NCBI GenBank assembly: GCA_037043235.1
Contig: JAWRVZ010000258.1
Coordinates: 481,001-545,000 of the forward strand
Length of the DNA stretch: 64,000 nucleotides
Direction of reading: 5' to 3'
Source: Rhodeus uyekii
Lineage: Eukaryota > Chordata > Actinopteri > Cypriniformes > Acheilognathidae
The position numbers were made by a program, and so were the translations under genes. Below, piece by piece: positions 1-11,213 of the stretch. A model generated the notes under the pieces. It ran no database searches and had not been told where the DNA came from. It was given only the letters and a program-made list of their open reading frames with translations. Positions within the stretch are counted from its first letter, which is position 1, and the number at the start of each line of letters is the position of its first letter.

Positions 1-301
1 CAACAGCAGCAGCAGTGTAGCAGATCTATTCCACCATTGACAAACATATTAATGTTGCCATGTGCATTACCAAGCCAAACACTCAGAGAGTTGTCATGAC
101 AGAAACATTTTATGTGTAGCTTATGTACATTCTGCATTAGTTCAATCATTTGTATTGCTAAGCAGAAAAAAACTTCATAAACTTCCATTTCAAATTGTGC
201 TGCAGTTTGTTGATGACTATGAGCCCTGAACATGCACTCCTTCACTAAACAAGCCTAGGTGTGTCTCACTCTCACCCAATAAAAGACCCTCTGTACAGTG
301 G

Positions 302-306
<5 letters not shown>

Positions 307-336
<30 letters not shown>
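307..336. repeat. (GT)n microsatellite
   Basis: Uninterrupted GT dinucleotides for about 30 bases. Confidence 0.95.
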
Positions 337-337
<1 letters not shown>

Positions 338-873
338 CAAACTCAGTAAGGAGGAAACACTTTCCCATCTACAGCCAGCCATGATCTTCCTGTGTGCTCC
401 CTCCCACAATTCATCAAACCTTTATATTTACATTTTAAATCCATGACTGTGCTAATAGTCAGCTTAGATAAGACCTAAACATGTGTTTTCTTTCACATTC
501 CCACCATGTCTATGAGAACAATAACCTTTTTAAACACTTCGTAGGACTGTCGACACTTAAGGCCATTTTTGAGGGTCATTTTCGATCTTAATGAAGCGTC
601 ACATGCGTTTTAGAGCAGTGTGAGAGAGCTTGTGTTTACGGTGCATTACCCATGACTCTTACATCACAAACTCATGAAGGCCTTCATGGGACACTGTTTA
701 GGGCGTTTTCAGACCTGTATATCTTTTGTTTTGTTCTCAAACAAGGACTTCAGTTGTTACAGTGTTGCATTTCACTTTCACAGGGAAACTTTTCAAAATG
801 TTTATGCAAGTCACGTGAGTAAACGTGTCTTCTAATTGGTCAGAGCACACCTAAGTCTGTGTGAATATGTATA

Positions 874-879
<6 letters not shown>

Positions 880-931
<52 letters not shown>
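880..931. repeat. (AT)n tract running into poly-T
   Basis: About 34 bases of AT repeat are followed directly by about 18 T residues. Confidence 0.95.
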
Positions 932-2079
932 TAAATACTTTATGAATGAACAAAAAAAAATTTTAAACAAACAAATATTAATTAAATAAATATTTCATAG
1001 GCCAATTCGCGATCTGATATCTAATATATTTATCTATTTATTCTTTTAATATAGCGTTTGGATTTATTTTATTTTGGAATTCAGCATCATCCAGTGAAAG
1101 ACTGTAAGGTGTACCATTATTCAGGTAAATTTGACTGAAATATTTAGATATTACTTTATTTATTAAATTTATCCAGACAGATTTATTTACACAGCTATAT
1201 TTAATTTTTATTTAATTTACTCAGACTTTTATTTTGGAATTAGGCATCAGACTGTGGCATGTACGATCCTTTTCAGGTGATATTAGGCTGATTCATTTAT
1301 TAATTAATTCTTCATTGAAACTGATTAACTGAATAAATAAATGTGAAATTGCAGTTACTGAAATATCTACTAATTACTGTGGCTCTTTATCTGTGACTGA
1401 ACTTACAAACCTTTAATAGAAATGTACACCTGTGCACTAAATATAAAACGTGAGAGCTTCACGTTTTTATATCACTTACTGTTACGTTGCTATGGCGTTG
1501 CTATGCAATTCCGCACTGGCTTTCCTCCGGTTTCCTTGGTATTCCGTGCTCGTTCACAACAAGGACAGTAAACCGCTTTAATTATGGTTCTAGTCCTCGT
1601 TAACGATATCGTTGGAATCAATTTCAGGAACGTCTTTTTTTCTTTTTTTTCAAACAGCAACAGCCAATCAAAACCCGCCAAACTTTAACGAGCGCGGGAG
1701 TTTAAAGCGACAGACACAATTATACGTTAATGATGTTCTCAACAAAACCGACAACTATAACGTTTTAATTGTCGGTCTAATTATATGAGATTATTGTCAC
1801 TGGAATCTGGAATTTTTTTAGCTGATTAATTATAAAAATTAAACAAACAACAAATCAGAATCCACCAAACGCTACGAGCGTGAGCTTATTATAAACCGGA
1901 AACTTAAAATATGAAAACTTTATCGTGTGTTGTAAACCAATAAATCATAATTACGATCATTTAGAAAAGTAATACAACAAACCCACATGATTTGAGGAAT
2001 CAGTAACAACCTGAGCAATGAAAATGTTGAAATCCTGAACAAAATGTTGAAATCCTTGGGGTGTATGGTGTGTCAGGGA

Positions 2080-5000
2080 GGGGTAGTACCTCTGACGGGA
2101 GGGCATGTGGTGCTCCCCGAGTAGCTCTCCCGCTTTTGGGCCCCACCTGATACTCAGCTCTCACCAGTGGCTCCTCGTAGCTGTTTGCATGCAACAGCGG
2201 CCACACCCTGGGCAACGGCTTCCATTGGCCGGCAAAACCTGGTGAGGGTAGCCGCAGGGCCCAAACCCTCGGTGACTTAGGGCTTGTCTACCTACGCATG
2301 CGAAGTCTGGATCCGGCGGACTACGCGGAGGAAACCATTAGTCTGGTTCAACGGGCAGGAAGGCGGACCCAGTAGAGCGTCGTGGAGCGCAAGCAGGGCA
2401 CAGTGAGACACAAAGGACACTGCTGACCATCCACTGCATCCCAACTTATCTACAGTTGTCTCGACTTGTCTTGCCACTGGACCCTGATAAGAAGGGACGA
2501 GAGAGTGAGGCTGATGAAATGCGCAACTCTTCCTCACTATAATCTAACTCACGCGCGAGTCAAGACATCGCAGCAAAAGTCCTGTGGCGACAGGCGAGTG
2601 GCGAAGCAGCAGGTGCGGATACACTGGAAGCTGTAGTCACAAACCTGCACACAGGTGGCCCAGGTCATAGGGTCGTTCTCTACTGGGCTGAAGTAGCAGT
2701 GGAGTCCGGCAGCCCCCTGGGTGTCTGAGCAGCCCTCTTCAGGATCGCTCTGCTCACCTCCATAGCATGAGGAAGGGGCTAGAAAAGGTGCCCTAAAAAT
2801 AGTCTGCTTCATCACACCCTGGCCTGCATACCGCGGCAGGCGGGGATCCCAACCACGCGGTCGAAACACTAAGAAAAACACTAAGAAAACCTCGGTAACA
2901 CCGCTCACCTTTGGCACATGGAATGTGCGCACCCTCATGGACAACTCTAAGGCTGATAGACCTGAGAGACGGACAGCACTTGTCGCACACGAGCTTGATC
3001 GGTACAACATACACATCGCAGCTCTGAGTGAAACCAGGTTTGCGAATGAAGGTCAGCTGACAGAGGCTAAGGCCGGATACACATTCTTTTGGAGTGGCCG
3101 CAGGAGCGAAGAGCGTCGTGAAGCAGGGGTGGGCTTTGCCATCAGATCGTATTTGATCAATAAGCTAAGTAGCCTCCCCAAAGGAATCAACGAGCGGCTC
3201 ATGCATATGCGGCTCCCCCTTAAAGGAAAGCACCACGCCACCATCATTAGTGCGTATGCTCCCACCATGACAAACCCAGAAGAGACCAAAGACAAGTTCT
3301 ACGAAGACTTGGAGGCTCTCATAACATCTATACACAAAGAAGACAAGCTCATAATTCTCGGAGATTTCAATGCCAGAGTTGGTACAGATTGTCAGGTATG
3401 GAAGGGAGTCATTGGGAGAAATGGAGTCGGCAAAAGCAACAGTAACGGACATCTCTTACTGAAGACCTGTGCAGCGCATGACCTCCTCATCACCAACACA
3501 GTCTTCCGTCTACCCAACCGTAAAAAGACGTCCTGGATGCACCCACGCAGCAAGCACTGGCACCTAATAGACTATGTTATAGTCAGGAGACGGGACAGGC
3601 AGGATGTCAGGGTGACAAAGGCAATGTGTGGTGCAGAATGCTGGACCGACCATAAACTCATCATCTCTAAAGTCAACATGCGCATCCAGCCTATGCGGCG
3701 CCCTCAAGGAAAAAAGATTAACAAGCGACTGAATGTTACAAAGCTGGAACAGCACTCTGTGCGTCAAAGTCTCTGTGAGGACCTGGACAGCAAGCTGAGA
3801 CAACTCAACCTAGGCTCAAACAGAGTGGAAGAGGACTGGACAGCCCTCAGGGATATAGTGTATAGCACTTCTCTCACTCATCTGGGCCAGAATACTCGTA
3901 AACACCAGGACTGGTTCGATGAAAATGATGAAGCAATCCAGAAGCTGCTCGACGAGAAGCGCCAAGTCCACAGAGACCTTCAGCATGACACTTCATCTGC
4001 CTCCAAAAAAGCAGCCTTCAAATCCATCAAAAGCAAGGTGCGGGCAAAGCTAAGAGAAATGCAGGACTCCTGGCTCAGCAACAAGGCAGATGAGATACAG
4101 AAGTACGCTGACAGCAACAACTCCAAGCGCTTCTATGATGCTCTTAAGACCATCTATGGGCCACAGTCCTCTGGTACTTCTCCATTACTAAGTGCAGATG
4201 GAACCACTCTGCTCACTGAGAAAAAAGCTATCCTGGAAAGATGGGCAGATCACTTCAATAATGTTTTGAACATGCCTTCCTCCATTAATGACGAAGCCAT
4301 CGCTCGCATGCCACAGTTCAAAATCAATACATCCCTGGCAGAGCCCCCAACAGAATCAGAAGTGCAGAAAGCAATTAAGCTGCTCTCTAATGGCAAGGCT
4401 CCCGGCTCTGACTCCATTCCAGCTGAAATTTACCAGGCAGGAGGATCAGTCCTGGTACACAAGCTAACCGAGCTCTTCCAAACTATATGGCAACAGGAAG
4501 TTATTCCCCAGGAGTTCAAGGATGCCTCCATTGTCCATCTCTACAAGAGGAAAGGAAACAGGCAGTCCTGTGATAACCACCGTGGAATCTCACTCCTTGC
4601 CACTGCCGGCAAGATCCTCGCTAGAGTCCTCCTAAACCGGCTCACACAGCACATGGAAGATGGACACCTGCCAGAGAGTCAATGTGGCTTCAGAAAAGGA
4701 CGTGGGACAGTTGACATGATCTTCGCCGCCCGTCAACTCCAGGAGAAGTGTCAGGAGCAGAACAGAGATCTCTATACAACGTTCGTTGACCTGACCAAAG
4801 CCTTTGACACTGTCAGCCGCGAAGGACTCTGGAAGATCATGAGAAAGTTTGGCTGTCCAGACAAGTTCATCAACATGGTACGACAGTTCCACGATGGCAT
4901 GCTTGCTCGAGTACTGGATGATGGCGATTCCTCTGATGCGTTCCCAGTCACCAACGGAGTCAAGCAGGGCTGTGTTCTCGCGCCTACGCTCTTCAGCATG

Positions 5001-5975
5001 ATGTTTTCGGCAATGCTGTCAGATGCCTTCTGCAATGACGAAGAAACCAAAATAAAGATCAGGTTTAGGACTGATGGCAAACTCTTCAACCTACGGAGGC
5101 TACAAGCAAAGAGCAAGGTGAAAGAGGACTCTGTGTGCGACTTCCTGTTTGCAGATGACTGCGCTCTCAATGCCGCCACAGAGGACAAAATGCAGCAGAG
5201 CATGAACTGCTTTTTCAATGCCTGCAGAAGCTTTGGTCTCACCATCAGCACCAAGAAGACCGAAGTCTTACACCAACCCGCCCCGCAGAAACCATATGTG
5301 GAACCGATCATCACCGTGGAAGGAGAACCCCTGAAAACTGTTGACAAATTCACCTACCTTGGCAGCATGCTATCCAGATCAGTGAACATCGATGATGAAG
5401 TTGAATTGCGGATAGCCAAGGCTAGCTCAGCATTTGGAAGGCTAAGTGAGTCAGTGTGGGAGAGGAGAGGCATCAAGTTGGTCACCAAGCTGAAAGTGTA
5501 CCGAGCAGTTGTGCTGCCCACCTTACTGTATGCTTGTGAGACATGGACAGTCTATGCACGTCATGCCAAGAAACTACATCGCTTCCACATGAACTGCCTG
5601 AGAAAGCTGCTAAAAATCTCCTGGCAAGACAAAGTTCCAGACACAGAAACTGCTCTTAAGAGCTTTGGGATTAACTCCAGCACCTGGGAGACAGTAGCGC
5701 TAGACCGATCAACCTGGCGTTGCTGCACCAGCCAAGGTGCCACCTTTTACGAGCAAAGCAGGATTGCTGAGGCTCAATGGAAACGTGAGCTGCGAAAATC
5801 CAGACATAACACCTTGCCCTCAGCTACAGCAGACCACATATGCCCGACATGCGGCAGAGTCTTCCGAGGTCGCATCGGACTTATCAGCCACAGCCGGACA
5901 CACCCTACCCCACTTTCTTCACTACCTAAGTGATGTCTTTGGTCATCGTCGACAACGACGGACGAACAACAAAAA
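2080..5975 (+). mobile_element. Non-LTR retrotransposon (LINE), near full length, APE endonuclease plus reverse transcriptase
   Basis: A GC-rich leader of several hundred bases (from roughly 2080) precedes one long open frame with endonuclease, reverse transcriptase and a C-terminal zinc finger. A short 3' tail follows, ending in an A-run at about 5971-5984. Composition is clearly more GC-rich than the AT-rich flanks, as expected for an insertion. The 5' boundary is an estimate: I found no convincing target-site duplication. The endonuclease is of the APE type used by LINEs that insert without strong sequence preference. It resembles the RTE-like endonucleases often annotated in animals as craniofacial development protein 2-like, but I cannot fix the clade by eye. 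The element lies downstream of sec24b, on the opposite strand. Confidence 0.9.
2925..5933 (+). CDS. LINE ORF: APE endonuclease / reverse transcriptase / C2H2 finger polyprotein
   Basis: The frame is open from 2766 to the stop at 5933, with 1002 codons counted from 2925. Endonuclease: T-W-N-V-R lies at the very start (the GTG at 2925 is its V), the SETR glutamate is residue 36, GDFNAR has D147 and N149, and WTDH has D242 and H243. Reverse transcriptase: AFDTV has D628 and FADD has D744/D745, the metal-binding aspartates; VKQGCVLAP lies between them. The C-terminus carries a CCHH finger (C973, C976, H989, H993), typical of LINE ORF2 tails thought to bind nucleic acid. No frameshift or stop interrupts the frame. 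One oddity is that the first ATG (2937) falls after the conserved TWNVR motif. Either translation starts at a non-AUG codon or the true start has been lost. Confidence 0.92.
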   Translation: MRTLMDNSKADRPERRTALVAHELDRYNIHIAALSETRFANEGQLTEAKAGYTFFWSGRRSEERREAGVGFAIRSYLINKLSSLPKGINERLMHMRLPLKGKHHATIISAYAPTMTNPEETKDKFYEDLEALITSIHKEDKLIILGDFNARVGTDCQVWKGVIGRNGVGKSNSNGHLLLKTCAAHDLLITNTVFRLPNRKKTSWMHPRSKHWHLIDYVIVRRRDRQDVRVTKAMCGAECWTDHKLIISKVNMRIQPMRRPQGKKINKRLNVTKLEQHSVRQSLCEDLDSKLRQLNLGSNRVEEDWTALRDIVYSTSLTHLGQNTRKHQDWFDENDEAIQKLLDEKRQVHRDLQHDTSSASKKAAFKSIKSKVRAKLREMQDSWLSNKADEIQKYADSNNSKRFYDALKTIYGPQSSGTSPLLSADGTTLLTEKKAILERWADHFNNVLNMPSSINDEAIARMPQFKINTSLAEPPTESEVQKAIKLLSNGKAPGSDSIPAEIYQAGGSVLVHKLTELFQTIWQQEVIPQEFKDASIVHLYKRKGNRQSCDNHRGISLLATAGKILARVLLNRLTQHMEDGHLPESQCGFRKGRGTVDMIFAARQLQEKCQEQNRDLYTTFVDLTKAFDTVSREGLWKIMRKFGCPDKFINMVRQFHDGMLARVLDDGDSSDAFPVTNGVKQGCVLAPTLFSMMFSAMLSDAFCNDEETKIKIRFRTDGKLFNLRRLQAKSKVKEDSVCDFLFADDCALNAATEDKMQQSMNCFFNACRSFGLTISTKKTEVLHQPAPQKPYVEPIITVEGEPLKTVDKFTYLGSMLSRSVNIDDEVELRIAKASSAFGRLSESVWERRGIKLVTKLKVYRAVVLPTLLYACETWTVYARHAKKLHRFHMNCLRKLLKISWQDKVPDTETALKSFGINSSTWETVALDRSTWRCCTSQGATFYEQSRIAEAQWKRELRKSRHNTLPSATADHICPTCGRVFRGRIGLISHSRTHPTPLSSLPK

Positions 5976-6633
5976 AAAAAAAAAATCTGTAAAGAATAAA
6001 AGTCTTTCTCACAAGCCAGAGGGAAATTCCTGTAGATACTTTATATATTTCTGGTGTGATTAAAGAGAAAAAAGTGCAGCCTTTTCTGCCTCAATGGAGG
6101 AAATTAGTTAAAAAGTGCTGTTAACTAAAACCATTTGTATGGTTTTCTTTGTTGCAATACAGCAAACATGCAAAAAAAGTTTTTAAACTGAAAAAGACAA
6201 AATTGAACAGGAATAAAACTAGTTTCAATTTAATTAAATCGATTGGAACTAAAATAAAAGCTAAATAAGAATATAAAAACTAAGAAAATGACAATTTCTA
6301 AAAACATAAATAAAAGAAAATACTATAATAGTATGTAAATAATATACATTATAAAAGGATTTCTCATTAGATATTTTACATTTTTATATATTAAAGAGTT
6401 TCAAGTCATTATAAATCAGACTGTCAAAAAATAAATTTATGTTTTATATGTATATATGCAATATTTCTCACTTGCAATGACGAATAATATATATTAATAT
6501 ATCGTCATTGCAAGTGAGAAATATCGGCATATATATATATATATATATTTATTTTTTCCCCATCTTAGATATTTTTATATTAATCCAAAACAGAAAATGA
6601 ATCAAACACCCACAACTAGAATTATCATATCAT
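5976..6633. other. AT-rich spacer between LINE and sec24b 3' end
   Basis: Contains poly-A and AT-rich stretches, a perfect hairpin (listed separately) and an (AT)n tract at about 6530-6549. No gene is seen. Confidence 0.6.
6461..6524. repeat. Perfect 23-bp inverted repeat (hairpin)
   Basis: Arms 6461-6483 and 6502-6524 are exact reverse complements around an 18-base AT-rich loop. The arm contains TCTCACTTGCAATGACGA. No transposon family was recognised. It lies between the LINE and the sec24b 3' end. Confidence 0.95.
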
Positions 6634-6639
6634 TTTATT
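6634..6639 (-). terminator. Candidate sec24b polyadenylation signal
   Basis: Read on the minus strand this is AATAAA, about 790 bases past the sec24b stop codon. It is the first clear canonical signal I see downstream, but polyadenylation sites cannot be proven from sequence alone. Confidence 0.4.
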
Positions 6640-7430
6640 CAATAAGCTTGTCATAAATTATAGCACATTAAAATATTTTTTGTGTCGAGTTACAAAGTGG
6701 ACAGCAACATTTTGTTGGAGGCCTGATCCGTTTTCCCAAAGAAAACAATGCATTGTCAGCGAGGAACATCGTAGCTTCATTAAACGGTTTCAAGCAGCTT
6801 ATGATACGGAGACGACAGAAGTCGAGCAGCCGCTCTCGAGTCTATGCCGGATGCAGACGGATGAATGATCACACCATCACAACTCACACGGAGGAGAGGA
6901 GAGGCGGATCGGGAGAGGGAAGACACACGAGGAGAACATATAAAGAAAACATAAAAGCACAGTGTCTATGAGCGGATGTCATGGAGTGATTCATTTTATG
7001 CAACAAGGAGCTTTGCATGTATTTAAAAACCCAAATACACGACGCAATGATTCTGCCGACGGGAAACGAACACGATAATTGGGGGTGAAACACAGGAAAC
7101 GTCTTCTGCGCCGCGTCTGGGAACTTGTGACGATGGATGAGTATGAATAAGCGAGTGGGAATGATTGAAAACAGCTTGTTCTGTGTCTCGGTCCACTACG
7201 TTTCATCTTTGTCCTATGCTCATTCGTTAATAGTCCATTATAGTAATCATTCGCTTTTATCCTTAATTGTTTCTAAGCACTTCCTCCCCCGGACGAGCGG
7301 CAGGCTGTGATTGGCCGGTGGGGCCAGGGGGCGTGTCTCTGCGGTCCAATCAGTGAACTCCCTGCTAAAGTTGAGCCGCGGAACGGAAGCTAGCGGGAAC
7401 CCTGGGGCCGGTTCTACGGGGTTCTTCCTT
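6640..7430 (-). other. Probable sec24b 3' untranslated region
   Basis: This lies between the sec24b stop codon and the candidate AATAAA. Base composition is mixed and no coding match is visible. Its extent depends on which polyadenylation signal is used. Confidence 0.45.
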
Positions 7431-7545
7431 CTACTTGGACATCTGCTGCTGAACGTGAAGCAGGAACTCGTAATAAGAGAAGGCAGATTCAGTGCGATCC
7501 TCCACCAGGTGCTGGAAAAAACTGCTCTTGGCCGAGGCGTCGTCC
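7431..7545 (-). CDS. sec24b: sec24b exon 24 (stop codon)
   Basis: Encodes [20 protein letters not shown] then [17 protein letters not shown] and TAG at 7433-7431. This is the standard Sec24 C-terminus (human ends [11 protein letters not shown]). Confidence 0.98.
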
Positions 7546-8493
7546 CTGCAGAGACACAAGATCACACGAGTTACACGAGATCAAACTCAACGACATTTAT
7601 CTGTGATTTACTGATGCACGTCTGAGAGAGAGAGAGAGAGAGAGAGAGAGACGTACTTCACCACATGAAAAGCAGGATGGAAGGTTCTGGACTCCAGCAG
7701 CCATGAAATGAAAGCTCGGGTTCGCTCTGAATACGTCGTCTGCAGTTCAGGAATCCCAGTCTGGAAAACAACAACCAGAAGAGTTTCTATCCATTCCCAA
7801 CATGTTCCTGTGGTTTTACAGTGTCTCTCACACTCCTCACACACACTTACTGAAGTCATAACAGTGCATTACATGCATTAAACCTCAACCAAACCAGAAT
7901 CCCATCCCATGTTTTAATTATTATTACTTAGTATAATTACACTGTAACACCGACATCTTCATATAAAGTGAGATGAAGGGAAAACACTTTTCATTTGATT
8001 ATTCATCAAAAGATCAATTATGCCTTCTTATGACTTCCACTGTGTCCATTTGATAAATTTGTATTAAATCACAAAGTTTTTTGATTTCTGAAAGAAAAAA
8101 TTAAAAAAATGTAATAAATTATTAGCTTGTTAAAGTTTCATGCATGAAATTAAGCATAAAATGTAAAATATAGCTTTCATTTTATTTCATTAGGGCCCTA
8201 AAAATGTAATTTTGCACAAATTTTTTATGTTTTAAATGTAACCATTAAAATGAACTTCAGCAGAAAATAAATGAAAAACAAAGACACAATACAGATATTA
8301 AAATGAAAACATGACAATACGAGACTGAACGGAGTAAAATAGTGGTTTTAACACACAAGACACAATATTCTATAATTCTTTCCCGTTGCAACAAAAAAAG
8401 CCATCGTTTTGTTTTTTAGTATCATTCATAAAATTATATATGCCATATTATGATTTTTTTCATGTTGGTTTCAATATTTTGCAGGATATTTTA

Positions 8494-8558
<65 letters not shown>

Positions 8559-8589
8559 TACACAATATATATGTTTTTTTTCTTTCTTT

Positions 8590-8626
<37 letters not shown>

Positions 8627-11182
8627 TTATAGTGGAACTAATTTCCATATTTTGAAAATATACCTTAAAAAAAAACAGAAACCAGACCAAAAAACAAAAC
8701 AAAAAAAACAGACCATTTAGGCTAAAGAAGGGACGAGCAAAGACTAAAATCAGTTTTTCATATTTTACAATATACTATAAAACAAATACAATATAATATT
8801 GTATTTCTATACACCAGGTCCCCCTGGAAGAAGAGATTAGGATATCTCAATGGGATTTTCCTGGATAAATAAAGGATAATAATATACAAATGAAATAAAC
8901 CGGTCCGGTTTTCCCCACAATTGTTTAGTACATGACCGAGTGTGTTTATGTGAACCGTGTGTGTATTTAACCATTTAAACGCAATAAGACGCGCGTCACA
9001 CACTCACTTAAATTAAACCGGCTCTTTGTGCGACTGTACCTTTAAGACGTCTATATGTAAATTACCTTCTACAAGTTAATACTGGATAGATATTAATAAA
9101 AGGTCTGAATATTAATTTAATGACACACAAACACCTGATTATGCAAGACTGCACGTTTGTGACATTCATGCAATGGGATATAAGTTTTATTTAAAAGAGC
9201 AAGAAAACTCCTGTTGTCCAAGAGAAGGATCGACGCACCGGAGGGGAAGAAGTGTGTGTGTGAACACACTCACCATGTTGGAGGGTAAGGATGCGTAACT
9301 GGGGTAGCCCAACACGTCCCGTATGAAGGTCTCGCTGCAGCTCTTGCCCAGCCACAGATACATCACCTGCAGAGTCACAGAGAGCATGAGAAGCCGTCGC
9401 TACACAACCGCACACTCACAACCTCACACACACTTACACTGCCGCAGTCCATGAGAAACGCTCCCTCTCTCGTCAGCTTCTCTGCTGTGAGCTGCAGTAA
9501 CGGCGGCTGAGGAACCACACAGTCATTCAGATGCAGCGCCGCCTACAGGACAAGCAGAGACACCACACTCTGTTCACTCATCTCACACAACTTCACATCT
9601 CATTACTGGGCTTTTTACACATGCACAGAAACCATAAATTCACTATTAATAAACACGTAATCATTTGCTTCAATGTCCTCTGTGTTTGATGTTCACGTCT
9701 CTATTATTCTAGTCTGTTATGTCTCTGCATGTTTGTCATTTAGTGCAACTTACAGAAAATGAATAACACTGTCAGTAATTAAAGGGCCAGCGCTCCCTGA
9801 ATAACCTGAGATTAAATGTTCAATGGTAACCGATGGTGAAGAGGAGGATGAATCCTGAGGGATGGAGTTGATCATTACACACGGACGTTACCTGTTCGGT
9901 CATGTTGTCGATGCGGTACAGGTCCGGGTGAACCATCCGCATGATCTGATGCAGCGGCTGACTCTTAAACTCACACATGGAAAACACTCGCTCGTCCAGA
10001 CGGGTGCTGGTCCCCGTTCGCAGAGCTTTCTGCAGGAAAACAAACCAGACGGATTCAATGAGATGGAAAACTCATGCATTTTATTCAACATTATTGCATT
10101 GCATTCAAGAAACACATTGACATTCTAATCAGTTCTTGCTTTCCCTGGGAATCGAACCCATGACCTTGATGTTGCAAGCGCTGCTCTCTACTGTTAGAAC
10201 TACAGGAAAGCAACATGCACTTTTTCCCCAAGAGAAGCTATTTCTATGAAGTGTGGTTCCTGCACCCCCACCTGTTTGAGCAGAGCCAGCACATACAGAG
10301 GGAAGAGCCGCAGGGAGGCGGGGGCGACCAGGCCGGAGGGCAGGATGTTGGAGCCATTCGCTCGATACGCCGTTAAGCAATCCACCACCGCATTGACTAA
10401 CGCGTCTCTGGCATCAGACAGACTGGAGGAGATGGAGCGATCGATAGCTGCACACACACACACACTGATGATGATGAAACAAACACAGAACTACAAAAGA
10501 TATACAGACTTTTGCGTGCCCACTGAAACTTTGCCCACCGCTCGCGGGTGAGTCGCACATTTCACAGGGACTTTAAAGGACTTTTCGGTTTATGTATATT
10601 TCCTATAACATATTTCCTTTGTGTGTCAAAATCTATTTGCGTAAAATGAATCCAAAATGTATGAAGCAATGCACATTCATGTTCTCTTTTTCTTCATATT
10701 CTCTTTGCCTGTAATATTCAAATGTGAAAATGTTCTCCTCAAAGCATTACTTATATTTTTTCCTGTAAAAGACATTAAATGAAACACAAGTAACGATGTT
10801 TTACCAGAGCAGTCACAGTAAAGTGATGAAGTATGAATGTAATATGAATTTTACTTTATTATCAATGATATTTATCATCAACTTTTACTTTCAACCGATG
10901 TGCCATCAGTTTAAGCCCTTTTTTTGCACAGATGCATTCAATTTAATTATGTTTTCAAAATGCATTTGGTTTGAAGGTGAACATCGAGCCGAATGTGGAA
11001 AAACAACTTATTAAATAATGGATTCAAACCTATTTATTTTTAATTAAATATATATATTTTCAGATAATCATTTATACTGATTAAGAAATAATTGACATTT
11101 TAAATCAATAATGAAAGTAACTGTTAGTGTATAGTGTATCTGTCTGTCTGTGTATGCGTGTGTGTGTTTGTATATGTCTGTC

Positions 11183-11213
<31 letters not shown>

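Larger units (their letters stand above)
1..2079. other. AT-rich intergenic DNA, no gene seen
   Basis: No open frame here resembles a known protein; the short ones are low-complexity. A (GT)n tract and an (AT)n/poly-T tract lie inside and are listed separately. Nothing else is recognised. It may be intergenic DNA or an intron of a gene outside the window. Confidence 0.6.
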
